Positions 1 through 7,106 of a DNA stretch of 64,000 bases are shown here, piece after piece (within the stretch, counting starts at the first letter, position 1; every line of letters begins with the position of its first letter). Source of the stretch: Flavobacteria bacterium RIFCSPLOWO2_12_FULL_35_11 (GTDB lineage: Bacteria > Bacteroidota > Bacteroidia > Flavobacteriales > Flavobacteriaceae); NCBI GenBank assembly GCA_001800975.1, contig MGWK01000041.1:9956-73955 (forward strand). Reading direction: 5' to 3'. Both the position numbers and the translations under genes were made by a program. The notes under the pieces were generated by a model. The model saw nothing but the letters and a program-made list of their open reading frames with translations. It had not been told where the DNA came from and ran no database searches.

Positions 1-2
1 CT

Positions 3-170
3 GAATACGCCTACAAATTTGCGGATCCTTACAGAGCGGCAAGACGCGGATTTGTTGATGAAGTAATTTACCCGAAGAACACCCGAAGAAAATTAATAAA
101 GGCGTTCCAAATGCTTGAAGGAAAAGAAGTAATCAGGCCAAACAGAAAACATGGAAACATTCCTTTATAA
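3..170 (+). CDS. Acyl-CoA carboxylase beta subunit, C-terminal end (partial)
   Basis: Only the last 55 codons are in the window; the gene enters from the left edge in the frame starting at base 3. The tail, with EYAYKFADPYRAARRGFVDE, a following arginine-rich helix and the ending RKHGNIPL, matches the carboxyltransferase (beta) subunit of biotin-dependent propionyl-CoA or related acyl-CoA carboxylases, which carboxylate acyl-CoA in the cytoplasm using carboxybiotin. Substrate cannot be decided from this fragment. A propionyl-CoA type would fit with the B12-dependent mutase encoded at 13.2 kb, but that is inference. A strong hairpin follows the stop. Confidence 0.8.
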   Translation, partial: EYAYKFADPYRAARRGFVDEVIYPKNTRRKLIKAFQMLEGKEVIRPNRKHGNIPL

Positions 171-184
171 AAACTGATTTAATT

Positions 185-213
185 AAAAAATCCCGAATAT
201 TTCGGGATTTTTT
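185..213. terminator. Bidirectional rho-independent terminator
   Basis: An A-rich/T-rich perfect hairpin (AAATCCCGAA, loop, TTCGGGATTT) lies between the convergent carboxylase and clpS genes. A-tracts and T-tracts on both sides let it work in both directions. Confidence 0.8.
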
Positions 214-241
214 AATTTTATTATTCGAATTACCAATGCTA

Positions 242-517
242 TTATATGATTTCAGCCGACAATCCTCTTGTTAAAAGCTGTGTGCAGCGTGGCTTTAATT
301 CTTCATATTCTCCTGTTTTTACAGCACATTTTCCTTTATAATGAACCAACAAAGCGCATTGTTCCGCCTGTTCTGCCGTATGGTCACAGATTTCAATTAA
401 ACAGTCAATCACAAAATCAAAGGTGTTCACATCATCATTAAACAAAATGATTTCATGCAAATTGACTTCTTTTTCAAGAACGTCTACACCCTCCTGTATT
501 TTTCTTTTTGTGCTCAT
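242..517 (-). CDS. clpS: ATP-dependent Clp protease adaptor ClpS
   Basis: A 91-residue protein of normal ClpS size. ClpS binds proteins with bulky hydrophobic N-terminal residues and hands them to ClpA/ClpC-ClpP for degradation (N-end rule). The core begins near residue 21. The Asn-Asp-Asp at 27-29 and the His at 59 in VHYKGK correspond to the residues that hold the substrate alpha-amino group in characterised ClpS. The C-terminal part has the usual LTRGL ending. It is the last gene of a minus-strand series after tpiA and prmA, 16 bases downstream of prmA, so the three are probably cotranscribed. Confidence 0.93.
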   Translation of the reverse strand: MSTKRKIQEGVDVLEKEVNLHEIILFNDDVNTFDFVIDCLIEICDHTAEQAEQCALLVHYKGKCAVKTGEYEELKPRCTQLLTRGLSAEII

Positions 518-533
518 ACTGCAAAAATAATCA

Positions 534-1367
534 TTATTTTACATACTTCAAAGCAACCCAATTGTTTCGTTCAATTTGTTTATCCAATTTCAATCCGTAT
601 TTTGAAACTTCCGTATCAATAACAGGAATGTCTTCTTTGTAAAAACCGCTTAACAAAATTACGCCATTTTCATCCAAACAACTGGCGTAAACGTGCATAT
701 CATACAATAAAATATTTCTATTGATGTTGGCAATAATCACGTCATATTTTTTGTCTTTCAACAAAGAAGCATCGCCTTCATAAACCGAAATATGTTTACA
801 ATTATTCCGTTCCACATTTTCCAAAGAATTTTGATAACACCAATTGTCTATATCAATTGCGTCAATTGGTTTTGCACCTTTCATTTCAGCAAAAATTGCC
901 AAAATTCCGGTTCCGCAACCCATATCCAACACTTTTTTACCGGCAACATCCAAGTCTAATAAATGCTGAACCATCATATGCGTGGTTTCATGATGCCCGG
1001 TCCCAAAACTCATTTTTGGCTCAATTACAATATCGTACTTCAGGTTCGGATTCTCGTGAAATGGCGCTCTAATACTTACCAAACCATCAACCTGAATCGG
1101 ATTAAAGTTCTTTTCCCATTCAATATTCCAATTGGTTTGTTCAATTTCTCTCATTTCATAAGAAATCTGAAATTCACCTGATTTTAACACATAAATATCA
1201 TCCAATACCTGCGAATTCCAATCGGTTTTCTGGATGAAAGCTTCAACGCCTTCTTCATTTTCAACAAAACTTTCAAAACCCACTTCGCCCAATTCGGCAA
1301 TTAAAATTTCAGTTGCCGGTTCTTTCGGATTTACTTTGAAGGCGTACGATATGTAAATATTATCCAT
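534..1367 (-). CDS. prmA: Ribosomal protein L11 methyltransferase PrmA
   Basis: A 277-residue SAM-dependent methyltransferase that trimethylates ribosomal protein L11. The N-terminal ~90 residues form the L11-recognition part. The catalytic domain shows the PrmA-specific FGTGHHETT stretch at about 121-129 and SAM-binding motif I DMGCGTG at 148-154, followed by ANINRN (motif IV region), where the Asn contacts substrate in this family. The start ATG overlaps the tpiA stop by one base (1367), which is strong evidence for translational coupling. It is slightly shorter than the ~293 residues of the E. coli enzyme, as usual in Bacteroidota. Confidence 0.95.
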   Translation of the reverse strand: MDNIYISYAFKVNPKEPATEILIAELGEVGFESFVENEEGVEAFIQKTDWNSQVLDDIYVLKSGEFQISYEMREIEQTNWNIEWEKNFNPIQVDGLVSIRAPFHENPNLKYDIVIEPKMSFGTGHHETTHMMVQHLLDLDVAGKKVLDMGCGTGILAIFAEMKGAKPIDAIDIDNWCYQNSLENVERNNCKHISVYEGDASLLKDKKYDVIIANINRNILLYDMHVYASCLDENGVILLSGFYKEDIPVIDTEVSKYGLKLDKQIERNNWVALKYVK

Positions 1368-2125
1368 TAAATTGCGTCAATTATTGCTTTAAAATCGTCT
1401 ATGTTTAACGCTGCACCACCAATTAAACCGCCATCAACATCAGGTTTTGAGAAAATTTCCTGTGCGTTTGAAGGTTTTACGCTTCCGCCGTATAAAATGG
1501 AAACTTCATCAGCCACATTTTCACCATATTTATCTGCAACAATTTTTCTGATAAAAGCATGCATTTCCTGCGCTTGTTCAGGTGATGCCGTTTCGCCGGT
1601 TCCAATTGCCCAAACTGGTTCGTAAGCTAAAATTATCTTTTTCCAGGCGCCTGCTTCTAAATGAAATAAGCCATTTTTAATCTGGCTTTCAACCACTTTA
1701 AAATGATTTCCCGCTTTTCTGTCGGCCAAAACTTCCCCAAAACAAAAAATAATTTCCATATTATTTGCCAAGGCTGTATCAACCTTTTTGGCCAATAACG
1801 CGTCTGTTTCCCCAAAATATTCCCTGCGCTCAGAATGGCCTAAAATCACGATATGCACGCCAACCGATTTTAACATAGTTGCAGAAATTTCGCCTGTAAA
1901 AGCGCCGTTTTTTTCAAAATGCATATTTTGAGCAGCCACTTCCACCTTTGTTCCTTTGGCTTTGCTCGCCACTTTTTGCAAATTCACAAATGCTGGCGCA
2001 ACAATTACCCTTGTATTTATCAACGGTTGTTTTTTGATGCTTTTTGCGATTTTTTTAACCAATGATTTAGATTCATCTACATCATTATTCATTTTCCAGT
2101 TTCCGGCTACTATTTTTGCTCTCAT
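1367..2125 (-). CDS. tpiA: Triosephosphate isomerase
   Basis: A 252-residue TIM-barrel enzyme interconverting glyceraldehyde 3-phosphate and dihydroxyacetone phosphate in glycolysis and gluconeogenesis. All catalytic residues are visible: Lys11 in GNWKMN, His97 in LGHSERR and Glu169 in AYEPVWAIGTG (flexible loop 6). The phosphate-binding LYGGSV and GLIGGAAL segments are near the C-terminus. It is the first of three tightly packed genes (tpiA-prmA-clpS). On the minus strand, about 30-40 bases upstream of the start, a TAAATTTG box (2162-2155) could be the -7 element, but no TTG lies at the expected distance. Confidence 0.97.
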   Translation of the reverse strand: MRAKIVAGNWKMNNDVDESKSLVKKIAKSIKKQPLINTRVIVAPAFVNLQKVASKAKGTKVEVAAQNMHFEKNGAFTGEISATMLKSVGVHIVILGHSERREYFGETDALLAKKVDTALANNMEIIFCFGEVLADRKAGNHFKVVESQIKNGLFHLEAGAWKKIILAYEPVWAIGTGETASPEQAQEMHAFIRKIVADKYGENVADEVSILYGGSVKPSNAQEIFSKPDVDGGLIGGAALNIDDFKAIIDAI

Positions 2126-2228
2126 ATTTATTGTGTTTTATTCCTTTTTATCGACAAATTTAATCAATATTAAATTCCTTAAAAAAATTCAATTCACTAT
2201 TGTGCGAATTCGTTTTCGTGTTGTTCGC

Positions 2229-3305
2229 TTATTTCAATCTTATTTTAGGATCCAGCAATCCGTAACTGATATCCACCAAAATATTGATAATGATAAACAT
2301 CGTGGCAATCACCAAAACACTGCCCATAATAATTGGTAAATCCAAGGTGTTTAGCGCGTTTACAATTTCTTTTCCCAATCCATTCCAGTTAAAAATATAT
2401 TCCACAAACACCGCGCCTGCCAACATAGAGGCGAACCATCCCGAAACTGCAGTAACGACGGGATTTAATGAATTTTTTAATGCGTGTGTTTTTATGATTT
2501 TATAAGTTGAAAGTCCTTTTGCCCGAGCGGTTCTTATATAATCCTGACTTAAAACTTCAAGCAAAGAATTCCGCATCAACTGAATAACCACCGCCAAAGG
2601 CCTGATTCCCAAAACAATGGCTGGCAATATTAAATTTTTCCATTGAATGTAAATGTTTTCGCCAAAATCGTCAACTTCATACAAACTTCCCGTCATATTT
2701 AAATTGGTGTACTTGTGCAGCACAAACCCAAAAAACCAGGCGAATAAAATGGCTGCAAAAAATGAAGGCACACTCATTCCCAAGGTGCTCAATATTGAAA
2801 TAATCCGGTCGAAAAAAGTGTCTTTATACAAGGCCGAAAGGATTCCGAAAAAAATGCCTGTGATAATGGCAATCACAATGGCCGAAACCGCTAAAACAGC
2901 CGTATTTGGCAAAGTTTCTGCAATTACTTCCGATACATTTTGATCGTTTTTTTGAAATGATTTCCGCAGATAAGGAAACTTTATCACAACGATTTTTTCA
3001 CCAGCGGAAAACAGTTGAGTATAGGAATATTTTTCGGCCGTTAAATAGGTGTAATTTGTTGGATTGGCGCTATGTATTGAAATAGGCGACAAATCGTTCA
3101 AATAATACAAATACTGTGTAGTTAAAGGCTGGTCAAATCCATATTTCACGCGAATATTTTGAAGTTGCTCCGCGTCTTCCCGTTGGTCCAACATCATTCT
3201 TGCCGGATCGCCAGGCAAAACATTAAAAAGAAAAAATATGACGGTAATTACGCCAAACAGCGTAAGAAATCCATAAAATATTTTATTTAAAATATAACTA
3301 ATCAA
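2229..3305 (-). CDS. ABC transporter permease, peptide/nickel (DppB/OppB) type
   Basis: A 358-residue integral membrane protein starting MISYILNKI, the typical first transmembrane helix of DppB/OppB permeases. About six membrane segments are visible. The permease EAA loop is present in the C-terminal half, with ARAKGLSTYKIIKTHALKNS before GWFASMLAGAVFVEYIF; this loop docks on the ATPase. A periplasmic insertion of about 100 residues lies after TM1. In this family the permease is one half of a dipeptide/oligopeptide importer, but no second permease, ATPase or matching binding protein is next to it, so partner and substrate are unknown. It is separated from tpiA by about 100 bases and runs the same way. 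Confidence 0.88.
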   Translation of the reverse strand: MISYILNKIFYGFLTLFGVITVIFFLFNVLPGDPARMMLDQREDAEQLQNIRVKYGFDQPLTTQYLYYLNDLSPISIHSANPTNYTYLTAEKYSYTQLFSAGEKIVVIKFPYLRKSFQKNDQNVSEVIAETLPNTAVLAVSAIVIAIITGIFFGILSALYKDTFFDRIISILSTLGMSVPSFFAAILFAWFFGFVLHKYTNLNMTGSLYEVDDFGENIYIQWKNLILPAIVLGIRPLAVVIQLMRNSLLEVLSQDYIRTARAKGLSTYKIIKTHALKNSLNPVVTAVSGWFASMLAGAVFVEYIFNWNGLGKEIVNALNTLDLPIIMGSVLVIATMFIIINILVDISYGLLDPKIRLK

Positions 3306-3351
3306 GGTGCTTTATTTGGTAAACAAAGATAACTTAAAGTATTAAAATTAC

Positions 3352-3359
3352 TACTTTTG
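3352..3359 (+). promoter_or_regulatory. Candidate -7 promoter element of pyrF
   Basis: TACTTTTG matches the Bacteroidota TAnnTTTG box and lies 21 bases before the pyrF ATG. No TTG is found at the usual 17-23 base spacing, so support is partial. The box overlaps an in-frame TTG that might otherwise be taken as the pyrF start. Confidence 0.4.
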
Positions 3360-3380
3360 TTAAATTCTTTATTTGAACGT

Positions 3381-4196
3381 ATGAACAAACAAGCGCTTAT
3401 TGCACAAATTCAACAAAAAAAATCATTTTTATGCATTGGATTGGATGTTGATTTAACAAAAATTCCAACACACCTATTGGCAGAAGAAGATCCTGTTTTT
3501 GAATTTAACAAACAAATTATTGACGCCACGCATCATTTGGCCGTTGCCTACAAACCAAACACCGCTTTTTATGAAGCTTACGGATTAAAGGGCTGGGCAG
3601 CGCTGGGAAAAACAATTGATTATCTAAATAAGAATTATCCTGAAATTTTCACCATTGCCGATGCCAAACGCGGCGATATTGGCAACACTTCAACGATGTA
3701 TGCAAAAGCGTTTTTTGAAGATTTAAATTTTGATTCGGTAACTGTTGCGCCCTATATGGGAAGTGATTCCGTAGAGCCATTTTTGGCTTTTAAAAACAAA
3801 ACCACCATTTTGTTGGCACTGACTTCCAACAAAGGCGGACTCGATTTTCAAGGTTTGAAAATAAACGGAAATGAGCTTTATAAAGAAGTGATAAAAACCG
3901 CACTCACCTGGAAAAATTCAGAAAACTTGATGTTTGTGGTTGGCGCTACAAAACCTACTTATTTTGAGGAAATCAGAAAAATTGTGCCCAATCATTTTTT
4001 ATTGGTTCCCGGTGTTGGCGCGCAAGGCGGAAACCTGCAGGAAGTGTGTAAATACGGACTTAATAAAGATTGCGGATTGCTGGTAAATTCGGCAAGAAGC
4101 ATTATTTATGCCAGCAATAGTTTGAATTTTGCAAAAGCCGCGCAATTGGAAGCCTTGAAATTGCAACAAGAAATGGCTTTGATTTTAAGTAAATAG
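3381..4196 (+). CDS. pyrF: Orotidine 5'-phosphate decarboxylase
   Basis: A 271-residue enzyme, the long (group 2) form of OMP decarboxylase, which makes UMP from OMP in the last step of pyrimidine synthesis. The N-terminal IGLDVDL segment and the catalytic [10 protein letters not shown] (about residues 94-103, with the Lys-Asp pair) are present, as are the phosphate-loop regions near [10 protein letters not shown] chose the ATG at 3381 because it begins the conserved MNKQ... N-terminus; the in-frame TTG at 3357 overlaps the candidate promoter box. It is followed closely by an acetyltransferase and a corrinoid-binding-like protein on the same strand. Confidence 0.95.
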   Translation: MNKQALIAQIQQKKSFLCIGLDVDLTKIPTHLLAEEDPVFEFNKQIIDATHHLAVAYKPNTAFYEAYGLKGWAALGKTIDYLNKNYPEIFTIADAKRGDIGNTSTMYAKAFFEDLNFDSVTVAPYMGSDSVEPFLAFKNKTTILLALTSNKGGLDFQGLKINGNELYKEVIKTALTWKNSENLMFVVGATKPTYFEEIRKIVPNHFLLVPGVGAQGGNLQEVCKYGLNKDCGLLVNSARSIIYASNSLNFAKAAQLEALKLQQEMALILSK

Positions 4197-4235
4197 CTAG
4201 TGGGTATTGTAAAAAAAAGCATTCATCAGAAAAAA

Positions 4236-4757
4236 ATGGATAAAAGTAAATTTAAAATTAGACCTTGGGAAATGTCTGACATAGACAGCTTGGTCAAATA
4301 TGCGAACAATTGGAATGTTGCAAAAAATATGACTGACAAATTCCCGCATCCATATACAGAAAATGATGGGAAAGCATTTATTGAATTTGCAACCAAAGTC
4401 GTCCCTATTCATCTTTTTGCAATAGACATTGATGGTAAAGCAATTGGGGGGATAGGAATTCATCCGCAAAATGACATACAAAGAAATAATGCCGAACTTG
4501 GTTATTGGTTGGCAGAACCATTTTGGGGACAAGGCATCATCAGTAATGCCATAAAACAAATGGTTGACTTTGCTTTTACTACTTATGACATTAACCGAGT
4601 ATTTGCCATACCATTTGGGACAAATATTGCTTCACAAAAAGTTTTAGAAAAAAACAACTTTATTTTGGAAGGAAAATTTAACAAAGTTCTTATAAAAAAT
4701 GGCGAATTGTTAGACGAACTAATTTATGCAATCAGACATGAAAATTGGAAAAAATAA
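4236..4757 (+). CDS. GNAT family N-acetyltransferase (RimJ/RimL-like)
   Basis: A protein of about 173 residues from the ATG at 4236. The open frame extends 12 codons further to a GTG at 4200, but homologues of this type normally begin close to KFKIRPWEMSD. It has the GNAT fold: the RPWEMSDIDSL start, GGIGIHPQNDIQ, and the acetyl-CoA binding motif A region GYWLAEPFWGQGIISNAIK (Q-x-x-G-x-G/A related), then NIASQKVLEKNNF. The closest characterised relatives acetylate N-terminal Ala/Ser of ribosomal proteins, but this group is broad and the substrate cannot be named. It lies 39 bases after pyrF and 3 bases before the next gene. Confidence 0.85.
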   Translation: MDKSKFKIRPWEMSDIDSLVKYANNWNVAKNMTDKFPHPYTENDGKAFIEFATKVVPIHLFAIDIDGKAIGGIGIHPQNDIQRNNAELGYWLAEPFWGQGIISNAIKQMVDFAFTTYDINRVFAIPFGTNIASQKVLEKNNFILEGKFNKVLIKNGELLDELIYAIRHENWKK

Positions 4758-4760
4758 GTA

Positions 4761-5567
4761 ATGAAGATTATTAAAGACCAACTAGGAAGAGAATTTTCTG
4801 TTTCCAAAAATCCTAAAAGAATCATTTCACTGGTGCCTTCACAAACTGAATTGCTTTGTGATTTGAATTTAGAAAATGAGCTAATCGGAATTACAAAATT
4901 TTGCGTGCATCCTTATCATTTAAAATCGACCAAAACCATTGTCGGCGGCACAAAAAAAGTAGATTTCGATAAGATAAAAGCATTAAATCCTGATTTTATT
5001 CTTTGCAATAAAGAAGAAAATACCTACGATTTTCTTCCTGAACTGGAAAAAATTGCGCCCACTTATTTTTCCGATATTACCACTATTGAAGACAGTATCA
5101 ATTTCATTTTTAGCTTAGGAACTGTTTTAAACAGAAGAACGGAAAGCAAAAATTTGGTTGAAAAAATAAACTTCAAACTCACCGATTTTAAAGAATTCAT
5201 CAAAACAAAACCAACCCGAAAAGTGGCCTATTTTATTTGGGCAAAACCTTGGATGGTTGCAGGAAATGACACTTACATAAACCAAATGTTAGAACTAAAC
5301 AAGTTTGAAAACATTTATCAAAATATGAGTCGCTATCCCAAAGTGGAAATTAATAAAATTCGCTATGAAGGAGATCCTGAAATCATTATTTTGTCTTCAG
5401 AACCATTCCCGTTTAAAGATGAACATGCGATGGAAATAGCTTCTTACACCAATCGTTCCATCACTGTATTTGGTGATGGAGAAATGTTTAGTTGGTATGG
5501 TTCCAGATTATTGCTAGCTTTTGATTATTTTAAAGCAATGCATGAAAAATTAGACAATCATTTTTAA
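4761..5567 (+). CDS. BtuF-like (helical-backbone) corrinoid/metal-binding protein without leader
   Basis: A 268-residue protein of the TroA/BtuF-like periplasmic-binding fold with a single long backbone helix. The landmark RIISLVPSQTELLCDL segment is at about 20-35 (BtuF-type proteins bind corrinoids or siderophores), followed by LIGITKFCVHP, KVDFDKIKALNPDFIL, and a C-terminal lobe with YEGDPEIIILSSEPFPF. The N-terminus begins directly with the mature fold and shows no signal peptide or lipobox, so as annotated it would stay in the cytoplasm. It is translationally close to the upstream acetyltransferase (3-base gap). No btuCD genes are nearby. Corrinoid binding is a family-based guess. Confidence 0.75.
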   Translation: MKIIKDQLGREFSVSKNPKRIISLVPSQTELLCDLNLENELIGITKFCVHPYHLKSTKTIVGGTKKVDFDKIKALNPDFILCNKEENTYDFLPELEKIAPTYFSDITTIEDSINFIFSLGTVLNRRTESKNLVEKINFKLTDFKEFIKTKPTRKVAYFIWAKPWMVAGNDTYINQMLELNKFENIYQNMSRYPKVEINKIRYEGDPEIIILSSEPFPFKDEHAMEIASYTNRSITVFGDGEMFSWYGSRLLLAFDYFKAMHEKLDNHF

Positions 5568-5569
5568 AT

Positions 5570-6271
5570 TTAGTCTTGCAACGCAAAAACTCGTTTCAAC
5601 AAATCGGAAGTACGTTTGGCAAAATTCGCCCTAATTCCTCTTTCTTCAACTTCAACCATGGTGAAAACGCCTTTTAGGGCCTCGTTAGTAACATAATCCG
5701 TTAAATCTGGGTTTACGTCGGTGGTTAATGGCAAATTATTGTATTTTGTAATTAAGTCTGCCCAAATTTTATCGGCGCCCACTTTTTTAAATGAATTGTT
5801 GATAATTGGGTTGAACTTTTGGTACAATGCTGCTGAAGTAGCGCTTTTCAAATACAACGTAGCTGAATTTTTATCGCCCATTAAAATATTTTTTGCGTCT
5901 ACAATTGTCATCCCTGTTATGGCATCAGTAAAAATAGGAATGGCTTCTCCAACTGCATCTTCTGCAGCTCTGTTCAACACTCTTAATCCATCGTCAGCCA
6001 AATTTGACAACCCGATACTTCTTAAAGTACGATCCACTTTTTGCAATTCGGCAGGAAGTAAAATTTTAACCATTTCATTTTTAAAGAATCCATCCTGAAC
6101 AGCCAAAGTTGTTACCTGATTTGAAATCCCGTTTTGAAGGGCTTCCTTTAAACCGGCCGCAATTTGAAAATTAGTAAGTTCTCCATTTGGCAATTGATTA
6201 ATTACCTGCTGCAATTCCGCACAAGCAGAAAGTTGAAATGCAACCACTGCCAAAATTATTCTTTTTAACAT
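5570..6271 (-). CDS. DUF4197 domain lipoprotein
   Basis: A 233-residue exported protein with a lipoprotein signal (hydrophobic residues 4-13, then LSAC, Cys17). The remainder matches the DUF4197 family: the TNFQIAAGLKEALQNGI start, a repeated all-helical pattern, and the late TDYVTNEALKGVFTMVEVEE segment followed by RTSDLLKRVF. The function of this family is unknown; members are predicted periplasmic lipoproteins. Its stop codon lies two bases from the stop of the convergent BtuF-like gene. The short DUF5522 gene is directly upstream (33 bases), so the two may share a transcript. Confidence 0.85.
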   Translation of the reverse strand: MLKRIILAVVAFQLSACAELQQVINQLPNGELTNFQIAAGLKEALQNGISNQVTTLAVQDGFFKNEMVKILLPAELQKVDRTLRSIGLSNLADDGLRVLNRAAEDAVGEAIPIFTDAITGMTIVDAKNILMGDKNSATLYLKSATSAALYQKFNPIINNSFKKVGADKIWADLITKYNNLPLTTDVNPDLTDYVTNEALKGVFTMVEVEERGIRANFAKRTSDLLKRVFALQD

Positions 6272-6304
6272 CCTGTTATTTTTTATTTTGATATTTACTT
6301 AAAT

Positions 6305-6472
6305 TTAACGCTTGAAACTGTCGGTTTTCTTATCGTAGCCAAACGGACAATGTTTGCAGCCGCTTTTGCAGCAAAAGCCTCTTTTCAAATGGTATTTTTC
6401 CGTAAATACACGGTATCCATCTTCATTTATATAGTAATCTTCTTCGGAAGAAATTGGTTGTTCAAACATCAT
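6305..6472 (-). CDS. Small Cys-rich DUF5522 family protein
   Basis: A 55-residue frame found by direct translation. It starts with two consecutive ATGs and reads MMFEQPISSEEDYYINEDGY, ending with a cysteine cluster CCKSGCKHCPFGY and a basic tail. The pattern C-C-x3-C-x2-C-P-[FY]-G is what I recall for the DUF5522 family, small conserved proteins of Bacteroidota and some Proteobacteria with unknown function. Four closely spaced cysteines suggest a bound metal ion or Fe-S cluster, which is inference. It lies between the DUF4197 and DUF4136 lipoprotein genes, after the DUF4136 terminator. Confidence 0.75.
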   Translation of the reverse strand: MMFEQPISSEEDYYINEDGYRVFTEKYHLKRGFCCKSGCKHCPFGYDKKTDSFKR

Positions 6473-6487
6473 ACTGCAAAAATAACT

Positions 6488-6518
6488 AAAAAACGTTCTG
6501 AAAATTCAGAACGTTTTT
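6488..6518 (-). terminator. Terminator of the DUF4136 gene
   Basis: A perfect 14-base stem (AAAAACGTTCTGAA / TTCAGAACGTTTTT) with flanking A/T tracts lies 39 bases past the DUF4136 stop and just upstream of the DUF5522 start. Confidence 0.75.
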
Positions 6519-6556
6519 AAAATTCATAGGTTAAGACTTCGGTAAAGAAAATTATT

Positions 6557-7087
6557 TTATTCTTTTCCCGGAGGATATTGCGCCATAATTTCGGCTACAA
6601 ATTCTTTGATTTTTTCTTCTTTTTTAGCAACATTTCCAGTAGCGGACAAAGCGCCGCTTCCGATTCCCTGCCAAGCCAATTCTTTTTTATTGGCATCAAT
6701 TAAATCGATAAACAAAGTTCCTTCGGTGTATTTTGAAATCTGTGTTCCAAAATTTGGACCGTAATACCAAGGATGCCAGCCGTAATAAAAGTTGTTGTTG
6801 TTGTACACATCAACTTTCTGTGTCGATTTTGCAAAAATATTAACCAGCAAATCTGGTTCGTCCGATTTTGTAAACCCTTTTGCCAGCATTTCACTTTCAA
6901 TGGCCTTTAGAATTCTTCGTTTATCTAAATCAGAAATTTCAGCTTTATCAATCCCTTTTTTATAAAAAGCGAATGTTTTATACTTAGAAAAATCGGCAGT
7001 AGTATCATAATCGGTTGTAACTCTAATGGAGCTGCAAGAAGCTACTAAAAAAATTAAAACTAGCGGAAGTAATTTTAAGGCTTTCAT
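6557..7087 (-). CDS. DUF4136 domain lipoprotein
   Basis: A 176-residue lipoprotein with an N-terminal signal ending in the lipobox LVASC (Cys18). The body shows the DUF4136 pattern: TDYDTTADFSKYKTFAFY near the mature N-terminus, a middle PDLLVNIFAKS strand, an aromatic-rich stretch (FYYGWHPWYYGP) and EGTLFIDLIDANKKELAWQG toward the end. The family is common in Gram-negative envelopes and has no known activity. It is 19 bases downstream of hutU on the same strand, so read-through is likely, but no functional link is evident. A strong terminator follows. Confidence 0.87.
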   Translation of the reverse strand: MKALKLLPLVLIFLVASCSSIRVTTDYDTTADFSKYKTFAFYKKGIDKAEISDLDKRRILKAIESEMLAKGFTKSDEPDLLVNIFAKSTQKVDVYNNNNFYYGWHPWYYGPNFGTQISKYTEGTLFIDLIDANKKELAWQGIGSGALSATGNVAKKEEKIKEFVAEIMAQYPPGKE

Positions 7088-7106
7088 TTATATACAATTT
7101 TAATTA

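Noticed and set aside
3357-3380. Upstream TTG start for pyrF
   Set aside because: The TTG overlaps a TACTTTTG promoter box and the added residues are not part of the conserved N-terminus; the ATG at 3381 fits homologues.
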